Shown here in pieces: positions 1-8,285 of a DNA stretch of 62,983 nucleotides (position 1 is the stretch's first letter; each line of letters begins with the position of its first letter). The notes beneath the pieces are model-generated. The model was not told where the DNA came from, ran no database searches, and was given only the letters and a program-made list of their open reading frames with translations. Position numbers and translations under genes: made by a program. Source of the DNA: Betaproteobacteria bacterium (GTDB taxonomy: Bacteria; Pseudomonadota; Gammaproteobacteria; Burkholderiales; SG8-41); the NCBI GenBank assembly GCA_900299145.1, contig OMIN01000146.1, positions 1-62,983 on the forward strand. Direction: 5' to 3'.

Positions 1-30
1 AATCCAGGTGCTTTGCATGGGTTTACGTAC

Positions 31-56
31 TGGATTCCGGCCTTCGCCGGAATGAC
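31..56. repeat. Fragment of a GGAAT-type palindromic intergenic repeat
   Basis: TGGATTCCGG and CCGGAATGAC arms face each other around CTTCG. This is one arm-pair of the GTCATTCC palindromic family found elsewhere in the window (17.9, 26.1, 48.3 and 53.6 kb); the rest probably lies left of the window edge. Confidence 0.6.
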
Positions 57-107
57 GTGAGCAGGATGTTGACGATTTCTGCTACTGCATCAATGGGCTG
101 TTTATAA

Positions 108-133
108 TAAGTATTTGTTTTTAAAGGAAAACA
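108..133 (+). repeat. AT-rich interspersed motif, copy 1
   Basis: TAAGTATTTGTTTTTAAAGG followed by AAAACA, ending directly at the ATG of the first gene. The left half fits the consensus TAASTATNTGTTTTTATTG and the right half has diverged. The purine run AAAGGAAA also serves as ribosome binding site. Confidence 0.75.
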
Positions 134-787
134 ATGTCTCAATCTAGCGCCGCCGCCAAACACGCCCCCGCCGTCAGGCAGAAAAAGCAGATGCGCGTCG
201 ACATCCTGCGCGAACGCCTGCCGCGTATTCCGCCGGGAAAACTCAACGCTGCACAGAAAAAAGTCGCAGCTGAAATATCCGCCGGCCCGCGAAAAGATGT
301 GCGCGGCCCGTTCGTGCCAATGATGCGCAGCCCAGGTTTAACCGGCCCAACGCAGGCGCTGGGCGCTTACATCCGTTGGGGCGTCAAGCTACCGCTTCAC
401 CTTGCGGAAATGGCCGGCCTGATGGCCGCGCGTGATTGGTCGTGTCAGTTCGAATGGGCAGTGCACGTGCCGCACGCGATAAAAGGCGGCCTGCACCCGG
501 ACACCATTGACGCACTCGCCGAATGCCGCCGCCCGGAGAAAATGACAAAAGACGAAGCCATTGTTTACGATTTCGTCAATGAGTTGCTGAAGAACCGCGG
601 CGTGTCTGACCCCACATACGCGCGCGCTGTCAAACACTTCGGCGAAGAAAGCGTCGTCGATCTTATCGGCGTCGTTGGCTACTACGCCATGATCGCCATG
701 TTGATGAATGTCGCGCGCACTTCGCCGCCGAGTGGCATGCCTACGCTGCCGGCGCTGCCGTTGTATTCCAGGCCGGTGGCGAAGTAA
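134..787 (+). CDS. Carboxymuconolactone decarboxylase (CMD/AhpD-like) family protein, probably cytoplasmic
   Basis: 217 aa. The stretch from GPFVPMMRSPGL (about residue 58) through LGAYIRWGVKLP and the helix AARDWSCQFEWAVHVPHA is the alpha-helical CMD fold. The redox CxxC of AhpD is absent; instead there is an E-W-x3-H arrangement (FEWAVHVPHA), as in non-redox CMD members that act on carbonyl or lactone substrates. The basic N-terminal 40 residues do not form a signal peptide. The start is chosen for the AAAGGAAAACA upstream. It faces a paralogue (818-1459) tail to tail, about 30 bp apart. Substrate unknown; family assignment is solid, function is inference. Confidence 0.85.
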   Translation: MSQSSAAAKHAPAVRQKKQMRVDILRERLPRIPPGKLNAAQKKVAAEISAGPRKDVRGPFVPMMRSPGLTGPTQALGAYIRWGVKLPLHLAEMAGLMAARDWSCQFEWAVHVPHAIKGGLHPDTIDALAECRRPEKMTKDEAIVYDFVNELLKNRGVSDPTYARAVKHFGEESVVDLIGVVGYYAMIAMLMNVARTSPPSGMPTLPALPLYSRPVAK

Positions 788-817
788 TTCAGGGCGCAAT
801 TTCATTGCGCCAAGAGG

Positions 818-1459
818 TTATTGCTTAAACACCGGCAGCGGCGCCACCACACCTTCCGGTAACTTCTGCTGCGCCACATTAAGCACCATCGCCAGCATGG
901 TGTAGTAACCGGTGAGGCCAAGCAAATCCATCACGCCGCGTTCGCCATAACGGTCGAGGACGGCTTTGTAGGCGGCGTCGCTGACATTTTTGTTTTCGTG
1001 CAATTCCTTGCAGAACTGGTAAACGGCCGCTTCATCGTCCTTCATCGCGGTGGGGCGCTTGCCTTGCGCGAGGTCGGCAGCGACCGATGGGTCGAGCCCC
1101 GCCTTTAGCGCCAGCGGGTGATGCGCGATCCATTCGATCTGTGCGTTCCATTGACGCGCGGTGACGAGTATGGCGAATTCGTTCAAGCGCAGCGGTAGTG
1201 AACTCTGGTAGCGCAGATATTCGCCGAGCTTTTGCGTGCGGCTCATCAGTTCGGGGCTGCGCAGCAGCAAGGCGTTGGGGCCGTCGGGATTCAGGCGCCC
1301 GCGCGGGCCGCTGGCCAATTCGCGCGCGGCCTTGCGTTGTGCTTCGGTCATATCGGCTTCGGTGAGCGGTTTGAAGCGCGGCGATTGAGCGTGGGCAGGC
1401 AGCACAGTCAGCATGATAACGGTCAGCAGGCAGGCCTTCGTGGTTGCAATAAGATTCAT
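818..1459 (-). CDS. Exported CMD-family protein, paralogue of the preceding gene
   Basis: About 213 aa from the ATG at 1459, preceded on the minus strand by AGGAAAGCGACC; a longer frame to 1489 has no good ribosome site. Residues 1-25 (MNLIATTKACLLTVIMLTV then PAHAQ) form a signal peptide with an AxA-type cleavage site, so the product is likely periplasmic. The mature part repeats the pattern of the neighbour: LLLRSPELMSRTQKLGEYLR, TARQWNAQIEWIAHH, and the C-terminal GLTGYYTMLAMVLNVA. No CxxC is present. A periplasmic CMD protein is unusual, since characterised members are cytoplasmic. Substrate unknown. Confidence 0.82.
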   Translation of the reverse strand: MNLIATTKACLLTVIMLTVLPAHAQSPRFKPLTEADMTEAQRKAARELASGPRGRLNPDGPNALLLRSPELMSRTQKLGEYLRYQSSLPLRLNEFAILVTARQWNAQIEWIAHHPLALKAGLDPSVAADLAQGKRPTAMKDDEAAVYQFCKELHENKNVSDAAYKAVLDRYGERGVMDLLGLTGYYTMLAMVLNVAQQKLPEGVVAPLPVFKQ

Positions 1460-1474
1460 GGTCGCTTTCCTAGA

Positions 1475-1489
1475 ATGATTGGAAATCAT
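1475..1489. promoter_or_regulatory. Short perfect inverted repeat in a divergent promoter region
   Basis: ATGATT-GGA-AATCAT, six-base arms with a three-base centre, 16 bp upstream of the exported CMD gene start and about 150 bp upstream of the TPP enzyme gene. A possible operator; no regulator can be assigned. Confidence 0.3.
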
Positions 1490-1570
1490 GGTACATGGTG
1501 TGCCCTGATGGGCTGCCGGTCAACCACGCGACTGCCCTCGTTCATGATATGGATGAGCAGACTGCGGTGG

Positions 1571-1600
1571 TAGACGGCCTATTTGCGCACGCCCTAGAAT
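1571..1600 (+). promoter_or_regulatory. Possible sigma70 promoter for the TPP-enzyme gene
   Basis: TAGACG and TAGAAT hexamers separated by 18 bp, ending 37 bp before the ATG at 1638. Matches are 4/6 and 5/6, so only suggestive. Confidence 0.3.
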
Positions 1601-1637
1601 ACGTTTCCGATCCTGTCCACTGTCGAGAGAGCCTTCC

Positions 1638-3341
1638 ATGCCCAAAACCACCGGAGCACGTTACTTTGCCGAAGTCATGAAGGGCTACGGCATCACGCAC
1701 GCGTTTTTCGTGCCGACGATTTTGATGGAAGCGCTGGCCGAGATGGATGAACTCGGCATTCAGAAAATACTCACGCATGGCGAAAAAGCCGCGGCTTACA
1801 TGGCGGACGGTTACGCACGCGCGGCGAACCGGCCGGCCTTGTGCATGGGGCAGCAGATTGGCGCCTCGAATCTGGCGGCGGGTTTGCGCGATGCGTATAT
1901 GGCGGGCGCGCCGGTGATCGCTATTTCCGGCGGGCCGGGCACGCCCAGCCGTTACCGCTACGCCTATCAGGAGGTCGAGGATTTCGCACAGTTTGATTCC
2001 ATGACCAAGCTCAGCCTGCAACTGGATGACGTATCGCGCCTGCCTGATCTGCTGCGGCAATTGTTTCGCGCCGCCACCACCGGTGCGCCGAAGCCGGTGC
2101 ATCTGCGGCTGCGCGGCTCGCATGGGCAAAACGTCGAGTGCGAAGCGGATTTGCCCGCGCCGATTATCGAGAAAGAATACGCGACAGTGCCCGCATACCG
2201 GCCCGAGCCGGAAATTGAACTTGTGAAAGCCGCACTGGCGGTGCTGGGGAAAGCCCAACGGCCGATTATTGTCGCCGGCGGTGGTGTGACCGCATCGGGC
2301 GCGCAAGCCGAGCTGGTGGCGTTTGCCGAGAAGCTGCAAATCCCCGTGGCGACGTCGCTCAATGCCAAGGGCGCAATCCTCGATACGCATCCGCTGGCGG
2401 TGGGCGTGCCGGGCGTGTACTCACGCGAGTGCGCGAACCGCGCGATTTCCGAGGCTGATTTGGTGCTGTTCATCGGCAGCCACGCTGGCGCGCAAGTGAC
2501 GGCCAACTGGAAAATTCCCGCACCGGGCGTGACGGTGATACAAGTCGACATCGACGCACAGGAGCTGGGGCGCAATTATCCCAATGCGGCCTCGGTGCTG
2601 GGGGATGCGAAAGCCACGCTAAAGCACATGATTGCGCTTGCTGGGGCGCCTGCGGCCAACGCGCAAGCATGGGTGATGCGCGTGCAGCAAATTGTCGCCG
2701 ACTGGCGTGCGAGCGTGGCTGCCAACTACAACTCGGATGCCACGCCGATACGCCCCGAACGTATCTGCAAGGAGATTACTGAAGCGTTGCCCGCCAACGG
2801 TGTGGTGGTATCCGATACTGGGCACTCGGGGATGTGGACCGGGCAGCTGATTGACATGCGCCACACGACGCAACGGTATATCCGCTGCGCGGGTTCGCTG
2901 GGCTGGGGCCTGCCCGGTGCGATGGGCGTGAAGTGCGCGCTGCCAGACCAGCCCGTGATCCTGTTCAGCGGCGATGGCGGGTTTTATTACCACATCGGTG
3001 AACTTGAAACCGCCGCGCGCCACGGTATCAATCTCGTGATGGTGGTCAATAACAACAGCTCGCTCAATCAGGAAATCCCTCTGGTGGGCAACGCCTATCG
3101 CGGCAAGCGCGGCGACAAATACAAGCCGGATGAAATGTGGCGTTTTTCCAAGACTGCGAATCTGGCGACCATTGCCAAGGCCATGGGCTGTGAGGCGTTC
3201 CGCGTGGAAACACCGGCGCAGTTGCGAGACTTGTTGCCCAAAGCGATGGCCATGAACAAGCCGGTGCTGCTGGATGTCATCAGCGACGATACTGCGCTGG
3301 CGCCGACGGCATGGACACCGGGAGGCAAAGGTGGGCATTGA
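1638..3341 (+). CDS. Thiamine-diphosphate-dependent enzyme, acetolactate synthase/benzoylformate decarboxylase-like
   Basis: 567 aa, full length for the IlvB/MdlC superfamily. Residues 1-170 are the pyrimidine-binding domain with the catalytic glutamate in THGEKAAAYMADGYAR (E49); about 190-325 is the central Rossmann-like domain (PIIVAGGGVTASGA); about 380-550 is the diphosphate-binding domain with the metal motif SGDGGFYYHIGE and a following VVNNNSS. The last residues overlap the next gene, a Bug receptor, so both are probably co-transcribed and the receptor may import the substrate or a precursor. A small regulatory subunit (IlvN) is absent, which argues against branched-chain amino acid synthesis and for a catabolic decarboxylase or lyase. 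Exact reaction unknown. Confidence 0.85.
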   Translation: MPKTTGARYFAEVMKGYGITHAFFVPTILMEALAEMDELGIQKILTHGEKAAAYMADGYARAANRPALCMGQQIGASNLAAGLRDAYMAGAPVIAISGGPGTPSRYRYAYQEVEDFAQFDSMTKLSLQLDDVSRLPDLLRQLFRAATTGAPKPVHLRLRGSHGQNVECEADLPAPIIEKEYATVPAYRPEPEIELVKAALAVLGKAQRPIIVAGGGVTASGAQAELVAFAEKLQIPVATSLNAKGAILDTHPLAVGVPGVYSRECANRAISEADLVLFIGSHAGAQVTANWKIPAPGVTVIQVDIDAQELGRNYPNAASVLGDAKATLKHMIALAGAPAANAQAWVMRVQQIVADWRASVAANYNSDATPIRPERICKEITEALPANGVVVSDTGHSGMWTGQLIDMRHTTQRYIRCAGSLGWGLPGAMGVKCALPDQPVILFSGDGGFYYHIGELETAARHGINLVMVVNNNSSLNQEIPLVGNAYRGKRGDKYKPDEMWRFSKTANLATIAKAMGCEAFRVETPAQLRDLLPKAMAMNKPVLLDVISDDTALAPTAWTPGGKGGH

Positions 3342-4317
3342 CCGGCTGCTGCGGCCGCAGTGGCTGCTGGTAGCCGTGGTGTTTGCGGGGGGCGCGGAGG
3401 CACAGGATTCTTCGATAGGCTCAGGGCAGGCTTTCCCCGCCAAATCCATCCGCATCATTGTCGGCCCCGGCCCCGATATCATCGCGCGCTTGTTTGGGCA
3501 AAAATTTGCCGAGACCTGGGGGCACCAGACCATCGTCGAGCAGCGGCCGGGCGGCGGCGGAACGATTGCACTGGAGTTCGTCGCCAAGTCGCCGCCCGAC
3601 GGTTACACGCTGTTGTTGTCGAGCGCTGCCTACACCGTCAATGCCGTGATGCAGCCGGGGCCGTATGACCTGATTCGTGACTTTGCATCGATTGCGTTGT
3701 GCGCGACTTCGCCCTTCATCATGTCAGCGCATCCTTCCGTGCCGGCGAAATCGGTGAAGGAATTGATTTCACTTGCCAAAGCCCGGCCGGGGCAACTGGT
3801 CTACGCGTCATCGGGTAACGGCACGCCGCCGCATCTTGCCGGCGAAATGTTCAAGACCATGGCCAAAGTGGATATTCTCCATGTGCCCTACAAGTTCGCG
3901 GCGCCTGCGTTGATTGATGTGGTCAGCGGGCAAGTGCAGATCATGTGGCCCATCATGTCGATGTCGCTGCCGCAGTTGAGGGCGGGCAAACTGCGCGGCC
4001 TGGGTGTTACAACGCGCGAACGCACGCAACTAGCGCCAGATCTGCCGACGATTGCCGAATCGGGGTTGCCGGGCTATGAAATCATTGGCTGGAATGGTTT
4101 GATCGCGCCGGCGAAAACGCCGGTGGCGGTGGTGAACCGCGTCAATGCCGAAGTGAATCGCCATCTCAAGACCGCCGAAATTCAGCAGCGCTTGCGCCAG
4201 TCGGCGTACGACTCGGCAGGCGAAAAAAACTCCCCGGAGCAGTTCGCGGATTTCGTGCGGGCCGAGATCGCGAAGTTTGCGAAGCTGGTGAAAGATGCGG
4301 GGGCGAAGGTCGATTGA
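3331..4317 (+). CDS. Bug/TctC-family periplasmic solute receptor
   Basis: About 328 aa from the GTG at 3331, chosen because GGGAGG lies 6 bp upstream and a signal peptide (LLVAVVFAGGAEAQ) follows immediately. Tripartite tricarboxylate-type receptors bind small carboxylates in the periplasm. Family marks are FPAKSIRIIVGPGP, the QRPGGGGTIALEFVAKSPPDGYTLL loop, HPSVPAKSVKELI, and YASSGNGTPPHLAGE. The usual GGxxD segment near the first loop is shortened to GPGPDIIAR. The start lies inside the end of the TPP-enzyme gene (11 bp overlap), indicating translational coupling. No TctA or TctB membrane component is nearby. Confidence 0.88.
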   Translation: MGIDRLLRPQWLLVAVVFAGGAEAQDSSIGSGQAFPAKSIRIIVGPGPDIIARLFGQKFAETWGHQTIVEQRPGGGGTIALEFVAKSPPDGYTLLLSSAAYTVNAVMQPGPYDLIRDFASIALCATSPFIMSAHPSVPAKSVKELISLAKARPGQLVYASSGNGTPPHLAGEMFKTMAKVDILHVPYKFAAPALIDVVSGQVQIMWPIMSMSLPQLRAGKLRGLGVTTRERTQLAPDLPTIAESGLPGYEIIGWNGLIAPAKTPVAVVNRVNAEVNRHLKTAEIQQRLRQSAYDSAGEKNSPEQFADFVRAEIAKFAKLVKDAGAKVD

Positions 4318-4556
4318 TTTTTCAGATGCGTCGTTTTTGTCTTTGCCAGAATAAGGAAGCGGTATCAGGGTATTCGGTGAACTGAAATACATGCGGCGAA
4401 CATGGATGGCGCGAACGCTTGAATACATCCATTTTGAAACCGGGAGATGTGGCCGATGTGTCTAACCGGTTCGGCCTGCTTGCCTGACGGGCAAGATCAG
4501 CGGTTGTAGTCGCTGCGGTTTTTGCCCTGGCTGTAATCAACGCGGTAGCTGAAGGG
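4318..4556. other. Intergenic stretch between convergent genes
   Basis: About 240 bp without a convincing gene. On the minus strand the frame of the phosphatase gene stays open for 19 codons after its TGA and reads like a protein C-terminus (DYSQGKNRSDYNR) before the next TGA. This could be a remnant or chance. Confidence 0.4.
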
Positions 4557-5129
4557 TCAAAACGGATCGAAGTTGATGCCATGCCGCTTTAGCACGACGC
4601 GGATCAAGTCGATCCATTGCGGATCCGGCTCCCATATCGTGACGACATTTTTCCATGCCTCATCCGGGGCGATACCATCATGCACTACGCGATGGAGGAA
4701 GGTAAAGGCAGACGCGCGTTTATTGACTTGGCAATGCACCAGAACACGCCGTGACCCCGTCTGACGGAGAATGGTGCTGAACAGATCAAAGTCTTGCAGC
4801 GATGGCGCTCTGAAATCCACCGGAACGTTGACGTAGCTGATGCCCTGCTTTGCGATGAGCGAGCCTTCGTCGGCAATGGCGCCGGCCGATGCGGGCGTCG
4901 CCAGATTGATAACGAGCGCGTAGCCGTTGGCTTTCAGCTCGACCAACTGAGCCCGTGTCGGTTGCGCTGATGTATGTATGCGATCCGTAACGATGAGGAA
5001 ATTCGCCGGCATGCCCACGTTCGCGGCGCTCCCGCCCTTCGGGGATTCAGCGGCATGGGCATATGAGCCCGACAGGATACAGGCGCACAGAGTGCAGAGG
5101 GTATAGAGGGTTCCGGGGCTGCCTTTCAT
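4557..5129 (-). CDS. Exported protein tyrosine/dual-specificity phosphatase-like protein
   Basis: 190 aa from the ATG at 5129, which follows GGAAAGTGTCCC. Residues 1-27 form a signal peptide (LYTLCTLCACILSGSYAHA). The core HTSAQPTRAQLVELKANGY, VINLATP and LVHCQVNKRASAF matches the bacterial phosphatases related to DUF442 and beta-lactamase-hydrolase-like proteins, whose catalytic loop has the form H-C-x4-R-x-S. It may dephosphorylate small molecules or protein tyrosines in the periplasm. It starts 20 bp downstream of the methyltransferase stop and may be co-transcribed with it, although no functional link is evident. Confidence 0.75.
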   Translation of the reverse strand: MKGSPGTLYTLCTLCACILSGSYAHAAESPKGGSAANVGMPANFLIVTDRIHTSAQPTRAQLVELKANGYALVINLATPASAGAIADEGSLIAKQGISYVNVPVDFRAPSLQDFDLFSTILRQTGSRRVLVHCQVNKRASAFTFLHRVVHDGIAPDEAWKNVVTIWEPDPQWIDLIRVVLKRHGINFDPF

Positions 5130-5148
5130 GGGACACTTTCCGGGGCTG

Positions 5149-6384
5149 TTACACCGGCTTGCGAAACAGCACAATCCGGTTCGAGTTGGTGCCCTTGCTG
5201 TTGTTCGACACGCCCCAGATGTTCGCGGTTTTGGTGAATTTCTGCGCGTTGATCGCCACCGCCATACAGGCGAAGCCTGCCGAGATGCCTATGGGAGCGA
5301 CAACTTCGTCGAGTTTGATTTTACCGCCGCGCACTTCGCCGACTTCAAACGCGACCCAGCCGTTGGGCACGGTCACGCGATACAGCTCGCGGAAGACGTC
5401 GAGCATCGCCGTGGACCAGTGCGACACGGTGCTGCACATGGTGATGCGTGCAGCGATTTCGGCGGCGTCGAGTTCGTTGAACCAGCAGCGCAGCCAGTTG
5501 TCGCGCGCGTATTGCACAACGTCCAGAAAAGGTGGCGAGGTTACGGTGAGTTTGACCGCCGCGGTAGGAATGCCCAGCGTGCTGGCGGCGCTGTCGTCCA
5601 TGAATGTTGCGCTGTCGGCGGCGGCTTGCAGATTGGTTCGTTGCTGTGGGGTAAGCCGGCCCTGCAGTTGCATTGACTTGCGCAGAATCAGTTCGCGCAC
5701 GTCTCTGTAGGCGGGCTTTTGTTTCAGTCGCTCATTGATTTTGATCTGGTTTTCCGGCGAGGCTGCCTGATTTGGCGGCAGTGTGTAGACGGAGAAAAAC
5801 CCCGGTGAATGGCCAGTCAACCGGTTGGTGGCGACCATGCGTATCCAGCGGTCGGTGGCGTCCTCCGTGTAATCGTCGCGCCGCAGCGTGAGGTAACGGC
5901 GTAGCGCCAGCAGCTCACGTTCGGTGTCTCGGTGGTAAAACATCGACAGATCGATGTCACGGTGCTGCTTCACCTTGAAGCGTAAGGTATTGAGCCGCGT
6001 TTCGATTTGCAAAATCGACGGCAACTCCAGCCGCGGCTGAGTGAGGATCGCCGACAGCGGATTCACATCGTTGGCGATGACGCAGCGCCCGTGCAGCGCG
6101 GCTTCGACGGCGGTGGTGCCGCGACCGCTGAACGGGTCGTAAACCATATCGCCCGGTTCGGTGAGCCGCTCAATGAAGTACGCGGGCAACTGAGGCTTGT
6201 AACAGGCGCGGTAGGAAATTTCGTGAATGCTGCTCGCCTGCCGCTGCAGCGCCGTCCACAGTTCGCCCTGATAGACGGGAATGTCCTGTGTGGTGACTTC
6301 CCGCGCGCGCGCGCGACGCGATGGGATGGATGTGCCTGCGACCCGCAGACTGCCGGTGGCCTGTGCCGATTCGAAGCCGAGCAT
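5149..6384 (-). CDS. Orphan DNA methyltransferase (amino-methylating, probably N4-cytosine)
   Basis: 411 aa, started by ATG at 6384 behind GGGGAGG. AdoMet motif I is YDPFSGRGTTAVEAA (residues 82-96), followed by NDVNPL. The catalytic motif IV is TSPPFLDVVQYARDN with SPPF at residues 283-286. Motif I precedes motif IV with about 190 residues between them that could hold the target recognition domain, an alpha-like order. SPPF/Y is more typical of N4-cytosine than N6-adenine enzymes. No restriction endonuclease lies beside it, so it is solitary. Its 5' region carries eight GTAC tetramers in 116 bp, suggesting GTAC as its target and self-regulation (inference). Confidence 0.85.
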   Translation of the reverse strand: MLGFESAQATGSLRVAGTSIPSRRARAREVTTQDIPVYQGELWTALQRQASSIHEISYRACYKPQLPAYFIERLTEPGDMVYDPFSGRGTTAVEAALHGRCVIANDVNPLSAILTQPRLELPSILQIETRLNTLRFKVKQHRDIDLSMFYHRDTERELLALRRYLTLRRDDYTEDATDRWIRMVATNRLTGHSPGFFSVYTLPPNQAASPENQIKINERLKQKPAYRDVRELILRKSMQLQGRLTPQQRTNLQAAADSATFMDDSAASTLGIPTAAVKLTVTSPPFLDVVQYARDNWLRCWFNELDAAEIAARITMCSTVSHWSTAMLDVFRELYRVTVPNGWVAFEVGEVRGGKIKLDEVVAPIGISAGFACMAVAINAQKFTKTANIWGVSNNSKGTNSNRIVLFRKPV

Positions 6385-6387
6385 CGC

Positions 6388-6503
6388 GTACCTCCCCGTA
6401 CCGAAGTTCGGAGGATGGTACGCCGCCGCACCAAAAAGTACAAGTACCTCATAGACTTAGGCGGTACAGCTAAAGTCCGGTACTAGGTGCTGTGCAAATG
6501 TAC
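6388..6503. promoter_or_regulatory. GTAC-cluster upstream of the methyltransferase gene
   Basis: GTAC occurs at 6388, 6398, 6418, 6438, 6444, 6464, 6480 and 6500: eight copies in 116 bp against roughly one per 250-300 bp by chance. A near-palindrome GACTTAG-GCGGTACAG-CTAAAGTC is centred on one of them (about 6453-6476). The block fills the space between the methyltransferase start and the GMC oxidoreductase end, so it must contain the methyltransferase promoter. Confidence 0.65.
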
Positions 6504-6515
6504 AACATTGGCTGC

Positions 6516-8132
6516 CTACGCCCGTGCCTTCACGTCTTCCAGCACCATATCGGCGCCTTTTTCCGCGATCATGATGGTCGCCGCGTTGGTGTTGCCGGAA
6601 ACCAGCGAGGGCATCACGGACGCGTCGATTACGCGCAGGCCCGCGAAGCCACGCACGCGTAAACGCTCGTCGACGACGGCGGTGCTGTCCCGCCCCATGC
6701 GGCAGGTGCTGACGGGGTGATATACCGTGGAGCCGCGACGGCGCGCGTAATCCAGCAACTCGTCATCGCTGTTGCACGCCGGGCCGGGCTCGAACTCTTC
6801 CGCGATATGATGCTGGATGGCGGGCGCTTGCAGAATGCGCCGCACGGCGCGCAGGCCATGCAGCATGGTGTCGCAGTCTTTTTCTGAGGCGAGATAGTTC
6901 GGATTGATCGCGGGAGCTTCGCGAGGATCGGCTGACTTGATGCGAACAAAGCCTTTGCTCTCCGGGCGCAGTAGACAGCACACGGCGGTGACGCCGGAGA
7001 ACGGGTGCAACGTTTCGCCGATGTTCTGCACCGAATACAGCCCGAGCGAAGCCTGAATATCTGGCGTGGCAGCGGTGGGGTGCGCGCGCAAAAAACAGCC
7101 CGCCGAAATTGCCGGGATGGCAAAGTAACCACGGCGGCCAAACGCGTATCGAAAGGCTGCGGCTGCGCCGCGATGCCATTGGCGCACGGCATCGTTCAGC
7201 GACAGCGGCTCCTTCGCGCGCAGGATGATGCGGGTGAAGTAGTGATCGGAAAGTTCGGCACCGACGCTCGGCAGGTCGGCGATAACGGGGACGCCATGCC
7301 CACGCAACAACTCAGCCGGCCCCAGGCCGGAAAGTTGCAGCAACTGCGGCGAGTTGAAAGCACCGGCTGCGACAATGACTTCAGCGTTTGCCTGTGCGGT
7401 GTATTTCACGCCCCGGGCTTCGTACTCGACTCCGGTCGCACGCTTCCCGTCAAACACAATGCGCGTCGTGAGCGCGTCCGTAATAACCTGCAAGTTGGCG
7501 CGATTGCGTACCGGCGCGAGATAGGCTGCGGCGGTGGAACTGCGAACGCCGTGCCGCATGGTTGTTTGGTAAAGCCCCGCGCCTTCCTGTTCTGCGCCGT
7601 TGAAATCCGCGTTGCGTGGATAGCCGGATTCCACGGCGGCATCGACCCATGCCTGCGCCAGCGGGTGGCGGTCGCGCAGATCAGACACGCCAAGTGGCCC
7701 GCCCGCCCCGTGCCATTCGTTAGCACCACGCTCGTTATCTTCAGCCTTGCGAAAGTAAGGCAGTACGTCATCAAAGCCCCAGCCCGTATTGCCCAACTGC
7801 CGCCAGTGATCGAAATCCTGCTTCTGACCGCGGATATAAATGAGGCCGTTGATGGAACTCGAACCGCCCAGCACGCGCCCGCGCGGCGCGACAATATTGC
7901 GGCCTGCGCAATGCGCCTGCGGTTCGGTCTGGTAGCACCAGTTAAAACGCCGGTCGCGGAAAAGCCGCGCGTAGCCCAGCGGAATGCGCAACCACGGATG
8001 CGCGCTGTCCGGCCCGGCTTCGAGCAACAGCACTTTGTGTTTACCATTTGCGGTGAGGCGGTTTGCCAGAACGCAGCCAGCGCTGCCGGCGCCGACAATG
8101 ATGAAGTCAGGCTTGTTTTTGCTTGGCTGCAC
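6516..8132 (-). CDS. GMC-family FAD oxidoreductase (choline/alcohol dehydrogenase-like)
   Basis: 538 aa with a GTG start at 8132 preceded by AGGTG. FAD-binding motif at residues 10-25 (IIVGAGSAGCVLANRL), GMC signature 1 at about 85-103 (RGRVLGGSSSINGLIYIRG), signature 2 GAFNSPQLLQLSGLGP, and C-terminal active-site region with histidine in TVYHPVSTCRMG and asparagine in SGNTNAATIM. The family oxidises primary or aromatic alcohols to aldehydes, passing electrons to oxygen or the respiratory chain. Substrate not predictable. No signal peptide. It stands alone on the minus strand, upstream of the methyltransferase. Confidence 0.9.
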   Translation of the reverse strand: MQPSKNKPDFIIVGAGSAGCVLANRLTANGKHKVLLLEAGPDSAHPWLRIPLGYARLFRDRRFNWCYQTEPQAHCAGRNIVAPRGRVLGGSSSINGLIYIRGQKQDFDHWRQLGNTGWGFDDVLPYFRKAEDNERGANEWHGAGGPLGVSDLRDRHPLAQAWVDAAVESGYPRNADFNGAEQEGAGLYQTTMRHGVRSSTAAAYLAPVRNRANLQVITDALTTRIVFDGKRATGVEYEARGVKYTAQANAEVIVAAGAFNSPQLLQLSGLGPAELLRGHGVPVIADLPSVGAELSDHYFTRIILRAKEPLSLNDAVRQWHRGAAAAFRYAFGRRGYFAIPAISAGCFLRAHPTAATPDIQASLGLYSVQNIGETLHPFSGVTAVCCLLRPESKGFVRIKSADPREAPAINPNYLASEKDCDTMLHGLRAVRRILQAPAIQHHIAEEFEPGPACNSDDELLDYARRRGSTVYHPVSTCRMGRDSTAVVDERLRVRGFAGLRVIDASVMPSLVSGNTNAATIMIAEKGADMVLEDVKARA

Positions 8133-8285
8133 GGTACACCTGTGGATATTGTGGTGTCTCGAAGAAACTTTGGGCTAGGGTATCAGCCGTTGCCGTCCCT
8201 ATCAAACAGTGCAGCAGAAACTATCGCAAACCTGCCGCAAGGTTGGGTGGCTTATGGTGAGCCTGTGCATCAATGCACGCTTGCA

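Noticed and set aside
5149-6384. Restriction-modification system
   Set aside because: No endonuclease or controller gene next to the methyltransferase; the flanking genes are a phosphatase and a GMC oxidoreductase.
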